Below, piece after piece: positions 23,850-35,719 of a stretch of DNA of 64,000 nucleotides. Below the pieces are notes generated by a model. That model ran no database searches, was not told the DNA's origin, and saw only the letters and a list, made by a program, of their open reading frames with translations. Positions within the stretch are counted from its first letter, which is position 1. Each line of letters begins with the position of its first letter. The position numbers were made by a program, and so were the translations under genes. Source of the stretch: Blumeriella jaapii (taxonomy: Eukaryota; Ascomycota; Leotiomycetes; Helotiales; Drepanopezizaceae); assembly GCA_009599575.1 (NCBI GenBank), contig VWND01000067.1:1116001-1180000 (forward strand), written 5' to 3'.

Positions 23850-23979
23850 AATTCGTTGGTCACGTAATCCGAAAGTCACGTTGTTATCACGTAACATCGG
23901 AACCACGTAATCATCCGCATATATTATATTTTAAAATTCGCGGCATTTTTAATTTAAATACCTCGTAATTAATACAAAT
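23850..23979 (+). repeat. Possible gypsy B 3' LTR start, truncated
   Basis: After an A-rich tract with little C (23790-23825), where a polypurine tract would be expected, comes a stretch holding four CACGTAA/CACGTTG motifs (near 23859, 23876, 23889, 23905). It is truncated by the gypsy A-4 LTR. The position suits an LTR start, but no second copy is available to prove it. Confidence 0.3.
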
Positions 23980-24243
23980 TGTAACGATCTAATCAGTCGA
24001 AAGGCTGGGAGATCAGTCAACTGGTCGCCGTGTTCATATAATATAAGAAACGAGCCTTTAATTCTGTAACAAAAATATTTACTTAAAATCAACAACTGCA
24101 AAAAGCAGAAGTTGCTAAAAAAAAAAGCCTTATATATATGAATAATTTCCATAATTAATAAAAAACCCACCAAAAAACCAGGAAGCTTGCAACTACACGT
24201 AGTTGCTAGGGTAATACGAAAGGCAAAAGAATAAATCGTTATA
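23980..24243 (-). repeat. Gypsy A-4 LTR
   Basis: A 264-bp LTR starting TGTAACGATCTAATCAG and ending AATCGTTATA, matching the other gypsy A LTRs. Next to it at 24245 is the C-rich tract (polypurine on the element strand) CCCCTCCGTCCG. Confidence 0.85.
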
Positions 24244-24249
24244 CTACCC

Positions 24250-26619
24250 CTCCGTCCGAAAAAAACGCGCCCTCGAGCTTTTATCTATTAATACGTCGCT
24301 ATCCAAGTAATCGTACGAATCCAAACCTTCGGAATACGCCTTCAGCCAGTCTACAAGTTTTGCAAAAAAACCGGAAAGCTTTTTATACGCCAAATAAAAG
24401 TCGCGCACTTTCAAAAAAGCATATATAAAATCAAACGCGGAGTACCACGTAAGATTTTTATTTAAACCTATCCAAAAAGCTTTGTATTAAAAAGTTTTCC
24501 GCTGCATTCGATAAACGATTAATTTTTCGATTTCGTATTTAAATTTATTAATTATATTAATAAATTCAAAAACTGAATTAATCTGACCTGAAAGCGCGTC
24601 GTCAGCTGTTTTACGCAGTCGATTAGCGTGAAAAACTAAATGTACGTTTATAATACTAAAAAGGTCTAATTTAAAAGCGTTATCGAAAATTTTGGCTACA
24701 ATTTTAAAAAAGCCGTTTGTAAAATTGTCGAGTTTGCGAAAAGGCCGGGAAATCGAAAATAAACGCATATCGAACCAAACGTAATCGCTAACGTTAAAAT
24801 CGATCGCGCGGCGAAACTTATTCGCATTTTTATTTTGTCGTAAACTTATTAAAAATACGATTTGACGAGGTTCTAAGCGTCGTAATAGCGGCGAGCGTAC
24901 GCACGAGCTTCGTCTGCGTTTAGCTTATATAAAAGATTAAAAAAAAAAAAAGTATCGAACTTTTAATTTTAATTAATATAAAAAATATAACCGTATACAA
25001 TTTCAAAAAATAAAAGACCATCTAGACTTTCGTAAAAAAGAACTATTTAAGCGAAATCTATTATTAAAAGAAATTCGCTCCAATCGTTTTAATAAAAGTT
25101 TACGAAGGGTCGAAAGCGTTTTTGCAAATATTAGTTATAAATTTCGGTCTAACCGTCGGTTTCAAAATAAACGGCTATCGAAAGTTTTAATTGCGTACCG
25201 AGTATTTTATTTAATTCAAACCAAAAAGTAAATTAATATTAAAAGCCACGATCGCTAATAATATTTTTTAAAAGGCCAAAATACCTGTACACGTGAAATA
25301 TATACAATTTAGCGAAATCTTAAGCGTCGATATTCTTATAACAAAAGATCGAAATAGCCTGTTTGAAAAAGCGATTTATTATTACAAATACGTTATCGTA
25401 ATCGTGTTTGTTTTTATTAAAACTGTAAAAGTCTATTATAACGTACTTTCAAAAATGGTTAAAAACAAAAAAAAAGCTGAAAAAGGCCGGAGCGCTTATT
25501 TTTTAAAACAGAACTTTTTCGATAAGCGTAGCAATTGCGACAGTATTGTTTTACGAAAGCTGTTATACCTCGCTAATAATATTAATCCGAAAGTAATTGC
25601 GTAGTTTTGCGAGCGCTGAAATAAGCGATAAAAATCTGGTCGTATATTTTTCGTACGAAAGCCAAACGAAAATAATCGACGTTTAATATTATTAAGCGAT
25701 CGTAATATAATAACAGATCGCGTTTAAATATATACGAAATATTATTATCGTCGTTTCTTTTCGTAGCGTTTCGTATAACTTTTTTTCGAAAGGCTATTAA
25801 GCTGCTAGCTGTGCGATTAACGTAAAAAATTTGATTAACGATACGAAATACGAAAAAAAAATCAGTTATTTTAACGATAAAAACAATTATTTCGAAAGCC
25901 GTAAAAAATCGAAGTTTTTTAATTAAAAGGCGGTGATCGATCTGATTTGCTCGGAAAAAGATTTGCAGACGCTAAATGCGTTAAAAAAGTTTTAACGGTC
26001 GAATTCGCTCGTACGACGTATTAATGCGTTAATTAAAAAGTTGTGTTTATTTGGTTTATACGTAATAAAAAAGTTGTAATCGGCGAAAAGCTCGGCCCAG
26101 CGTGTTTATCGAGCGTTTAAAAGTTTGGAAGTTATAAAATATTTCAAAACTTTGTAATTAATAATTATTTTAATTTAATAAACTGAATTAATTAATTCAG
26201 CACGAAAGTTGCTTAAAAATCTTACGATTGCGAGCATTTTTTTATCGTATACGACGTAGTTTAATTTTGCGAAAGCTATGATTTTGCTGAAGTAAGCGAT
26301 TAGAAGCCAGTCGTTATTATAGAATTGCGAAAGTACAAAAGCCACTACGCCGTCGAAAGCGTTAGTTTTTAATATGCAAAAAAGATTTTACCTATAATAT
26401 TATAAAACTGATACAATAATAAAAGCTAATATAAAAAGGTCGAAATTCTTTTGATATTTAAAAATGAAATTGTAAAAAACGTTAGCTTTGGTCAAATAAA
26501 CTAAAAGCTTTGCAATTATATCGTAATCTCGAATAAAACGTTAATAAAAGTTATAAAAACTAAAAAAGCTTTATACACTTTTTATAATAATAAAAAGTTT
26601 TCAGTAAGCGATTACGGAA
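24250..26619 (-). pseudogene. Gypsy A-4 integrase and chromodomain, decayed
   Basis: Reading the reverse strand from 26619 down: RNase H remnant, integrase, then the GPF-type C-terminal segment (MRLFSISRPFRKLDNFTNGF, from 24768) and a chromodomain with YEIEKLIVYRMQRKTF at about 24487. The downstream tail reaches 24250. Stops are fewer in the 24487-24768 segment than elsewhere. The domain order matches A-1, A-2 and A-3. Confidence 0.8.
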
Positions 26620-26856
26620 CTTAGGGGCGCCTATGGATGGGATTACAACCGATTTAATACCGAATCAAATCCGAGTTAATACTAGGCGTAAAATTAATTC
26701 CGAGTATAATCAGAGTTAATACGCGATTAATTGAAAATTAATCTTAGTATTATTAAAGATTAATAGGTACGATAAGTTATATAAAAATTCAAAGCTTCGA
26801 GAAAAATACAAATCTTATACGAATTTGTTATTATATTTTATCAACGCTTTTATTAA

Positions 26857-28760
26857 CACCACCTCGCTGCCACCATTTCGCTGCCATCACCTCGCTGCCA
26901 CCATTTCGCTGCCATTACCACCACTATCACTACTACTACTACCATTTCGCTGCCACCACCTCGTCGCCACCATTATTATCACCATTATTACCACCATTAC
27001 TATCACCATTTCGCTGCCATCACCTCGTCGCTACTACTATTACCACTATTACTATTATTATTATTATTATCATTATTATTATTATTACTATTACTATTAT
27101 TATTATTATTATTATTTTGCTGCCATCATCTCGCTGCCACTACTTCGCTGTCACCACTTCGCTGCTATCACTTCGCTGCTACTATTTCGCTGCCACCATC
27201 TTGTCGCCACTATTACTATTATTACTATTACTATTATTATTACTATTATTATTTCGTCGCTACTATTATTATTATTACTATTATTTCGCTGCTACTATTT
27301 TGCTGCTACTATTTCGCTGCTATTATTTCGTCGCTATTACTATTATTATTACTATTATTATTATTATTATTACTATTATCATTACTATTATTACTATTAT
27401 TTCGTCGCTACTATTATTACTATTACTATTTCGCTGCCACCATTTCGCTGCTACTACCTCGCTGCCACCATTTTATTGCTATCATTTCGCTGCCACCATT
27501 TCGTCGCTATTATTATTATCATTACTATTATTATTACTATTACTATTATTATTATTATTATTACTACCACTATTTCGTCGTTATTATTATTATTATTACC
27601 ATTTCGCTGCTACCATCTTGCTGCTATCATTTCGCTGCTACTATTTCGCTGCTACTATTTTACTGCTATCATTTCGCTGCTATTATTTCGTCGCTATTAC
27701 TATTATTATCACTACTATTACTATTATTATTATTATTATTATTACCATTACTACCACCATCTCGTCGCTATTATTATTACTATCACTATCTCGCTGCCAT
27801 CACCTCGCTGCCACTATTTCGCTGCTATCATTTCGCTGCTATTTTTTCGTCGCTATTATCTCGCCGCTATTATTACTACTATTATTATTATTATTACTAT
27901 TACCACCACTATTATTATTATTATTATTACTATTATTTCGCTGCTATTATTATTATTTCGCTAATATTATTTTGCTAGAAAAAACAACGAAAAGCCGAAC
28001 AGCCGAACAGCCGAATAGCCGAACAGTCGAATAAGCTGAATAATTATAATAGTGGCAGGAAGGTAGTAGTGATAATAGTGGTGGTGGTGGTGGTAATAAT
28101 GGTGGTGGTAGTGGTGGCGACGAGGTGGTGGCAGCGAAATGGTGGCAGCGAGGTGGTAGTAGCGAGGTGGTAGCAGCAAGATGGTGGCAGCGAAGTGGTG
28201 GTGGTAATAATAATAGCGACGAGATGGTGGTAGTAGTGGTGGTGATAATAGTAGTGATGGTAGTGATAGTGGTGATGGTAGTGGTAATAGCGACGAGGTG
28301 GTGGCAGCGAGGTGGTAGCAGTGAGGTGGTGGCAGCGAGGTGGTGGCAGCAGGGTGGTGGTGGTAGTGGTGGTGGTGGTGGTGATAGCGACGAGGTGGTG
28401 GCGACGAGGTAGTGGTGGTGGTGTTAGTAGTGTTGATGATGGTAGTGGTGGTGGCGACGAGGTGGCGGCGACGAGGTGGGCGGCGACGAGGTGGTGGTGG
28501 TGGTGGTGGTGGTGGTGGTGGTGATAGTGGTAGTAGTGATAGCGACGAGGTGGTGGCGACGAGATGGTGATAGTATTGGTGGTGGTGGTGGTGGTGGTGT
28601 TGGTGGTAGTATTGGTGGTAGTATTAGTGTTGGCGACAGTGAAGTGGTGGCGACGAGGTGGTGGTGGTGTTGGTGGTGGTGGTGGTGTTGGTGTTGGCGA
28701 CAGTGAGGTGGTGGCGGCGCGAGGGTGGTGGTGGCGGCGAGGTGGTGGTGGTGTTGGTGA
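26857..28760. repeat. FB3 inverted minisatellite arms
   Basis: Arm one has TCGCTGCCACCA units separated by long TTA/CTA triplet runs. Arm two has GGTGGCAGCGA units up to about 28350 and then GGTGGCGACGAG and pure GTG runs to 28760. The spacer at 27990-28045 has five GCCGAACA-type units. Confidence 0.8.
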
Positions 28761-28889
28761 GGTTAATATTAAAAAGTAGTGTTTAATAAACGTATTAGTA
28801 GTTTAATATAAGTTTTTTAATATATTTTCGAGGGTTTGGTTAATATTAAATATCGATTTAATATAATAAATTTATAAGTTTATAGTTTT

Positions 28890-29225
28890 GTTTTAGTATT
28901 AACACCGATTATACACCGATTATACACCGATTATATTCGATAACACCGATTATATTCGGTGTAAAATCGTCATATCGATGTAAAAGTAAACCGCGCCATT
29001 TCGGTGTTGACACCGATTAGCAACCGATTATATCCGGTTTTAAAACCGGGTATATACCGATTGTAATCGGTTTTAAAACCGATTGTAATCGATCGAAACC
29101 GGTATTAATCGGTGTACATTCGGTTTGGAAACCGATTATAATCGGTGTATATCCGGTTTTAAAACCGGGTATAATCAGTGTATACCCGGTTTTGCAACCG
29201 GGTATAATCGGTTGTGATCCGACCC
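28890..29225. repeat. FB3 palindrome array
   Basis: Palindromes of the ACCGATTATA and CCGGTTTTAAAACCGG classes around the conserved AAACCGCGCCATTTCGGT island (28988-29005). The distal part has the extra unit CCGGTTTGGAAACCG-like near 29130. Confidence 0.8.
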
Positions 29226-29242
29226 TAGATAAGCCGTACGGT

Positions 29243-32200
29243 AAGCAAATAACATTTTATTTATATTATTATTTTCGAGCTATGTTTTTTTGAATAAATG
29301 AACGTTGTTTGTATAAAAAAAAACCTGCTATTTATTTTAATATTATTATTTAAAATTATCTAAAATACGACTTCTACGCTTTAATACCGGTCTGAAATAT
29401 TAAAAATAAAAAAAGCGAGAGGCCTAGCGCTTTAAAATGCTAACGTATATTCGAAAAGCAAAAATATAATTACGAAGCAGCGATAATTTATTTCGCGCGA
29501 TCTGTTATAAATCGTATTTAATAACAAGCTTATTTTTAACGTATATGGCTAGCTATTTATTTATAAAATTATCGATTATATTAAAAATTTAATTTTTTTA
29601 AAAAATTGTTTAATAAAAAGCGATTTTAACGTTAGCTACGATATATTCGATTCGGGCGTCGCTTTTAGCCATAACGGATCCGCTATCGTTAAATAAGCTT
29701 CCGAAAACGGTATAAATTTTATTAAAAACTCAAAAATAGCGATATACCGTTTAAGCAATATTTTCGATTTGATTTTTTCCAATTTATTTTTCGCTGAAAC
29801 GATTATGCGAAATAATTTTATTTTATTTTCGATTATTAAATGCAAATTATTACGATCAAAAGAAAAAAACGGGTTTTTTTAAAACAAATGTATTACAAAA
29901 TCTCGGAATTAGCATTTCCGACTTTTTCGGCGTTCGTTTATACGGAAATCGCTCGCTTGCTTAAATTTAAAACGCTGACCACGCTAAAGCAAATCAATAT
30001 TTATATAATATAATTCGCAGCAATAATAAATTCCGCCATTTAAACAGCCGGAAAAAAAACACAAAACAAAGCTACGATATTTATTAATAAACGCCGGAAT
30101 AAAAAACCGCGCACCGGGTATACAACTTAGCTTTTTAATATTGCTAATAACCCGATCGTATCGTTTAAATACCGAAACTTTAAAACAGCCGTAATTAAAA
30201 TTAAGCAAAATTATTAACGCAACCGAATTCACACATGTAAATCGAACAAACACTTTTATTTGCTAATTAATTAACATAAGTTTATTACGAATTTTAAATC
30301 GCTATTTTTCGAAATCAACGGCCGATTAATCGAATATTCGAAAAAAAAAGCTAAAACGTTATATACGACAATGTTTTAACGGTTTAATACGGCGGATAAT
30401 TTGCTCGACGATTTTGTTTTAAAAAATAACGACCGAAAACATGTTTTTTTTTTAAAACCAAACCATTTTTTTTAAAAAAATCGAGCGTTTTATAATTAAA
30501 ATATTTAATATATCACCGAGCGTTAATCGCGTTACGATTCGGCTGCTTAAAACTTGTTAAAAGCATATTAAATATATTATATACGATATTTTTAACAAAT
30601 ACTTCGCTTTTAGTTATTTTTCGCAATTCTAAAAATTAACGAAAATTGCGATAATGCCTTAAATAAGCAAATAATAACAAATGCATTCGATGCGATTTTA
30701 GCGGCCGATTGTTTTGCTATTTTATATTTTTAAAGGTTTCGAACGAATTATAACGAAAAAACTGGCCTGGACAGCTTTTACCTACGGTATTTTTAATCCG
30801 TAATACGATAACGCGTTTTTTAAACGCTTAAAAATAAATTTAAAAGTTTTGTTTATATACGACGTAAAACGAGTATTATTAACGAGCAAAAAAAATATGA
30901 TAATTACGATAAACGTTTAAAAAGCGTTCGATGCTTTTTTTAATACGAAAATTGCTTTAACGAATGATTTCGCAAAACTGGCCCAGATTATTTTTAAAAT
31001 TAATGCAAAAGTTTTTTTTCGATCGCAAAATGCAAAATGCGATAAAATCAAAACAGGCTATTATAAAATTTTACGTCGTTGAATATGAAATTTTTTAAAA
31101 TTCGCTTTTTTCGCTAATCTTATATATATTTTATTTCGCAAAACTAATAGCATAAAATCCGGAACTTCAATTCGAATACGCTAATTATATCTGCTTTTAT
31201 CGGATATTTAATTCGTTAAATACGAACGTACAATTATTATCCGAAAACGTCAAATCGATTTTAGGTTAAAACAACGATAATAAAGTTTTTTTCGCGCTAC
31301 AAAAACAGAAAATATATTATATAATAAAAGAAAAATACGATTACGTTTTTTTCTGCGTTAAAAACGAAAATAATACGATCGAACCAATTCTGATTTTAAA
31401 AAAACGAAAAAAATAGCCGGCTTTACGTTGGCTAGGGATTTGGTTTAATCGCAAACTGTCGTATAGAAAATACGTATCGGAACGGATTACCAAAGTTCGT
31501 AAGCTCGCTACTGATATACAAAAGCTAGCGAAAACGATACGGGGCCTTTCGGCTTATTTATTTCGAAAAGCTATAATTATTTGCGTTTTCCCGTTTATTT
31601 TATACGAAGCGGATGCGTAATACGATAGCCGTATTAAAACGGTCCGAAAAAAAGAAGTTAATATAAAATTAAGCTGGTATTTAATTATAAAAAAAAAGCA
31701 CAATTACGCTGGCCGCTAAAAGCGTTCTGCCAGTATAAAAAACTATTTCGAATATTATACTTTTTTCGGAACGCAGGTTTTTTTTTTAGCGGAAGCGGCT
31801 TTTGAAAAAGCCAGGCTAAAATTTGCGCTGCGCCTACGAATAATAAATAACGGCCATTTTTTAATCAAACGAATGCTTTTATTAATAATTATCCGAAGCC
31901 GCGGCAAAAGCTCTCGACAGATTAAAAACACGAAAATCGAACGCGCAGCGATTTGGTTTTTATTAGTTTCTTAATCTTAATTCCGATTAATTTTTTTTTT
32001 TTGGATGCCGGACAAATTTTATTTTGAAAATAAATAAAAAAAAAGGCCGCGAAAGCTTTTAATAAATAATAGAACGAATTGTTTTCCGACGATATTACAA
32101 TCTTTTCTGATAATACGAAACGGTATTCAAATAAAAACAAACTAATTAGCTACGGTTGTATCGTTTATTAAAATAAAAAAGTAATCGATTCGGATTATAA

Positions 32201-33258
32201 AGCGATTAATACGAAGTTTTACGTTTTCGACGCGAAAATGATAAAAGCTCGCATAAAACTGGCCAGAATATTACGCGCGCAGCTTATATATACGTACGGC
32301 CGTATTTGGTATATTAATTCGATTTCGGTAATTTGATTTATACGAAAGAATACGTTATCGATATTATAATAAGCGTGTTACGAAATACAAAATATAATAT
32401 TTATATACGACGTCGGAATCCGATAGGTTTTAAGATATATAAATATAATCGGCAACGAAATATCGAACAAATTCGCTGTATAAAAAAACAGCCAGCCTTA
32501 GGATCCGGGCATGCTTTTCGAACCGATAATTTGTAAAATACGTTTTTATTACAAATCGATAAAAAACGACGCTAAAATTAAATAATAATTTAAATGTAAA
32601 AGTTTCTTTTTCGGAATTATAATAAATAGCATTTCGAATATCGCATCAAAAACCTTTCAGAATTTTATTTGTTTCGCCCGGTGATTTATCGATTTTTAGC
32701 GCTTCGCTTTTTATATAGCGATTTTTATTAATATTATATTAAATTCAAATATATTAACGCGAATTTAAAATGCTTTTGCGATAAACGCAAAGCTTCGTTG
32801 CATATCGTAAAATGCAAAAAGTTTCGGAAACGATTTCGTTATTGATCGTAAAAGCCGGTTTACTTATCTATTTCGGATACTGAAACATTGCGCTATTTTA
32901 AAAAGCTGAACGCGAAGCAATTCGCGGAACTTTTTTATATTATTAAATTTTACTTTTTTATCTGTTTTAAGTAGACTTTATTAGTTATACGATTAATAAA
33001 AACATTTCACGTTCTGGCTCTGATTACGTTCGAAGTTTATCTTACGAATATAATAAAAAACCATCCCGCTTGTAGGGAAAAGGCTTAAATAGCGGACCTT
33101 TTATTATATATTTTTTTATATAACTGCTTTTTCGACAGTTTCCTGTATGTGAAAATCCCCAGCTTAGCACGTCTCTAATGCCCTGCGGGAGGCTTGAGGT
33201 TGCGCAGTTTCACTGCCCCCTCCAGACGTTAAACAATATTATTATTATTATTATTATT
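29243..33258 (+). mobile_element. LINE1, 3' portion with TTA-type tail
   Basis: Collinear in reverse with LINE2 47383 down to 43223. It carries the second ORF (reverse transcriptase and RNase H), a non-coding 3' end with GCGCAGTTTCACTGCCCCC, and a terminal TATTATTATT tract at 33238-33258 typical of some fungal non-LTR elements. Its 5' part is at 8457-10526: LINE2 shows the two blocks were once contiguous around a single TA. The right flank is gypsy A-2. Confidence 0.85.
30700..32560 (+). pseudogene. LINE1 ORF2: reverse transcriptase and RNase H, decayed
   Basis: The fingers of a non-LTR reverse transcriptase are seen near 30720-30850, best read in the LINE2 copy (SFERIIAKKLAWTAFIYGIF). The thumb-region signature is clear at 31423: LRWLGIWFNRKLSYRKYV, followed near 31500-31620 by RGLSAYLFRKAIIICVFPFI and a Leu/Tyr-rich segment. 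RNase H is indicated at 32150-32270 with YVFDAKMIKARIKLARI, matching the V-F-D-A-E-x-x-x-A segment of LINE RNase H. These signatures match the Tad clade by my memory of the family. An endonuclease should lie at about 29300-30000 but is not readable. Dozens of stops. Confidence 0.8.
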
Positions 33259-35449
33259 TTGGAATACAAAAACCTCGAACACGTGTTTTCTAAGGCCGCT
33301 AATAACGAGCTAGCTTTTCACCGGCCCTACGATTATAAAATCGAGCTTATTATAAATAAGAAAAAGCTAAAATATACTTTTTTATATAAGATATCGATCC
33401 CGGAACTCGAAATTATTAAAATCTATTTGCAAAATAATTTCAACAAAAGCTTTATCGAACTTTTCACCGTTTTTTTTGCTGTTCCAATGCTTTTCGCCAA
33501 AAATCCCGACGGTTTATTACGTTTTTATATCGATTATCGAACTTTTAATAATATTATTCGTAAAAATCGCTATTCTTTTTTTTTTATCGATAAGACTTTT
33601 GCTCGTTTTTCGAAAGCGCGAATTTTTACGAAATTCGATATTCGTTAAACTTTTTATAAAATTCGAATGAATTCCGCCAGTAAAAAACTTACGACGTTTC
33701 GTACGCGTTACGGCGCTTATGAATGCAAAATGCTACCTTTTGGCCTTATTAATAAATCCGCAATTTATCAACGTTATATAAACGACGTTTTTTTCGATTA
33801 TTTAAACGATTTTTATATTGCATATCTGAATAACATTTTTATTTATTCGTCCGATTTATTAAAACACGCTATATACGTTCGCAAAATCTTCTAAAAGCTC
33901 GCTAACGCTAAATTACAGGCCGATATTCGGAAGTTTAAATTCAACGTTATTCGGATCCGTTATTTGAGTTTTATTCTTTTTATTAAAAGCTTAGAAGTAA
34001 ATTCAAAAAAGATTTTCGTAATCACTTATTAAAAGCTTTTTACTATTGTAAAATTATATAAAGCTTTTTTGGTTTTTGTAATTTTTACCGACGTTTTATT
34101 CGAAACTACGGTATAATTGCAAAGCTTTAATTCATTTAACCAAAACTAACGTTTTCTACAATTTTATTTCTGAATGTTAAAAAAGTTTCGATTTTTTTAT
34201 ACTAATTTTTATTATTACACTAGTTTTACAGTATTATAGGCAAAACCTTTTTTGTATATTAAAAACCGACGCTTTAGACGGCGTAATAGCTATTATATTT
34301 TCGCAACTTTATAACGACGATTGGCTTTTAATCGTTTATTTTAGCAAAACGATAGCTTTCGCAAAGCTAAACTACGTCGTATACGAAAAAAAAATGTTCG
34401 TAATCGTAAGATTTGTAAGCAACTCTCGTGCTGAACTACTTAAATCAGTTTATCAAATTTAAATTATTATTAAATATAAAGCTTTGAAATATTTTATAAT
34501 TTTCAAATTTTTAAACGCTCGATAAATACGCTGGGCCGAGCTTTTCGCCGATTACAACTTTTTTATTACGTATAAACCAAGTAAATATAATTTCTTTGGC
34601 TAGCGTATTAATACGTCGTACGAGCGAATTCGACCGTTAAAACTTTTTTAAACGCACCTAGCGCCTGCAAATTCTTTTTCGAACCGATCAGATTAATTAT
34701 CGTTTTTTAATTGAAAAACTTCGACCTTTTACGGCTTTCGAAACAGCTGCTTTTATCGTTAAAATAATTGATTTTTTTTCGCACTTCGTATCGTTAACTA
34801 AATTTTTTACGCTAATCGTATAGCTAGCAGCTTAATGGCCTTTCGAAAAAAAGCTGTACGAAACGTTACGAAAGAAAACGACGATAATAATACTCCGTTT
34901 TCGTATATATTTAAACGCGATCTGCTGCTATATTACGGTCGCTTAATAATTCCAAACGTTAATTATTTGCGTTTGGCTTTCGTACGAAAAATGCACGACC
35001 AAATTTTTACCGCTTATTTTGACGCTCGTAGAATTACGTAATTGCTTTCGGACCAATATTATTAGCGAGGTATAACAGCTTTCGTAAAATAATATTATCG
35101 TAATTGCTACGCTTATTGAAAAAGTTTTGTTTTAAAAAATAAGCGCTCCGGCTTTTTTTTATTTTTTTCTGTTTTTAACCATTTTTAAAAGCATATTATA
35201 ATAAACTTTTGCAGTTTTAATAAAAACAAATACGGTTACGATAACGTATTCGTAATAATAAATCGCTTTTCCAAGCAAGCTATTTCGATTTCCTGCTATA
35301 AAAATATCGACGCTCGAAGCCTCGCCAAATTATATATATTTTATATATATAAGTATTTTGGCTTGTTCAAGACATTATCAGCGATCGTGGCTTTTAATAT
35401 TGGTTTATCTTCTGGTTTAAATTAATTAAGATTCTCGGTACGCAATTCA
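33178..35449 (+). pseudogene. Gypsy A-2 reverse transcriptase, RNase H and start of integrase, decayed
   Basis: The gypsy frame resumes at 33259; the open frame from 33178 to 33258 is LINE1 tail read through. Signatures in order: DGLLRFYIDYRTFNNIIRKN (about 33510-33570), ECKMLPFGLINKSAIYQRY (33723-33779), and the catalytic block FYIAYLNNIFIYS near 33811-33849, where Y-L-N-N replaces Y-L-D-D. RNase H follows to about 34560. The integrase zinc-binding region begins with HDQIFTAYFDARRIT at about 34995-35040; the core then runs with stops to the insertion of A-3 at 35449, after a V-F-V-I-I-N-R-F-S-K stretch near 35240. Confidence 0.85.
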
Positions 35450-35718
35450 TGTGACGATCTAATCAGTCGGAGGGCTAGGAGATCAGTCAACTGGTCGCCG
35501 TGTTCACATAGTATAAAAAACGAGCCTTTGGTTCTGTAACAGAAATATTCACTTAGAATTAAAAACTGCAGAAAGCAAAAATGCTAAAAGGAAAATGCCT
35601 TATATATATATAAATAATTTCTATAATTAATAAAAGACCCACCAAAAAAACAGAAAGCTTGCAGCTACACGTAGTTGCTGAAATAACACGAAAAATAGCA
35701 AAAAAGTGAATCGTTACA
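35450..35718 (-). repeat. Gypsy A-3 3' LTR
   Basis: A 269-bp LTR, starts TGTGACGATCTAATCAG and ends ATCGTTACA. A polypurine tract (C-rich on this strand, CGCCCCCCCGTCCG) lies just inside at 35737-35750. Confidence 0.9.
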
Positions 35719-35719
35719 C

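Larger units (their letters stand above)
21019..23979 (+). mobile_element. Gypsy B: second Ty3/gypsy family, truncated
   Basis: A forward-strand gypsy polyprotein whose protein sequence differs clearly from gypsy A. It starts inside reverse transcriptase at the FB2 boundary and runs through RNase H and integrase to a possible LTR fragment cut by the gypsy A-4 LTR at 23980. Gag, protease and the first part of reverse transcriptase are absent. It is better preserved than gypsy A: the frame is open for long stretches with isolated stops. Confidence 0.85.
23980..26619 (-). mobile_element. Gypsy A-4: 3' half of a reverse-strand gypsy A element
   Basis: Collinear with gypsy A-3 from 35450 to about 38105. 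On the reverse strand it contains RNase H, integrase, chromodomain and the 3' LTR (23980-24243). It stops abruptly at the left end of FB3, within RNase H, and no continuation of its 5' half is found on the other side of FB3, where LINE1 begins. Confidence 0.85.
26620..29242 (+). mobile_element. FB3: foldback-like element with one AT-converted arm
   Basis: A 2623-bp copy, the longest single FB. It starts CTTAGGGGCGCCTATGG and ends AAGCCGTACGG, followed by TA (29243-29244). The left flank reads AA (26618-26619) rather than TA and lies in gypsy A-4, whereas the right flank is LINE1. Left end 26620-26856; arm one 26857-27955; spacer 27956-28070; arm two 28071-28760; right end 28761-29242. Arm one is almost wholly TTA/CTA while arm two is GGT/GTG-rich, a marked asymmetry. 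No transposase frame. Confidence 0.85.

Noticed and set aside
23502..23906. Overlapping frames on both strands near the gypsy B end as a small host gene
   Set aside because: They lie in the gypsy B polyprotein tail, show no recognisable domain, and are explained by low stop density in this better-preserved segment.
29984..30253. Reverse-strand frame shared with 46417-46659 as a separate conserved gene
   Set aside because: Both are the antisense of the LINE ORF2 linker region in LINE1 and LINE2. Sharing follows from element homology.
33178..33258. Start of the 156-residue frame as the N-terminus of a gene
   Set aside because: This piece is the LINE1 3' end and tail, which happens to be in frame with the gypsy A-2 reverse transcriptase that begins at 33259.
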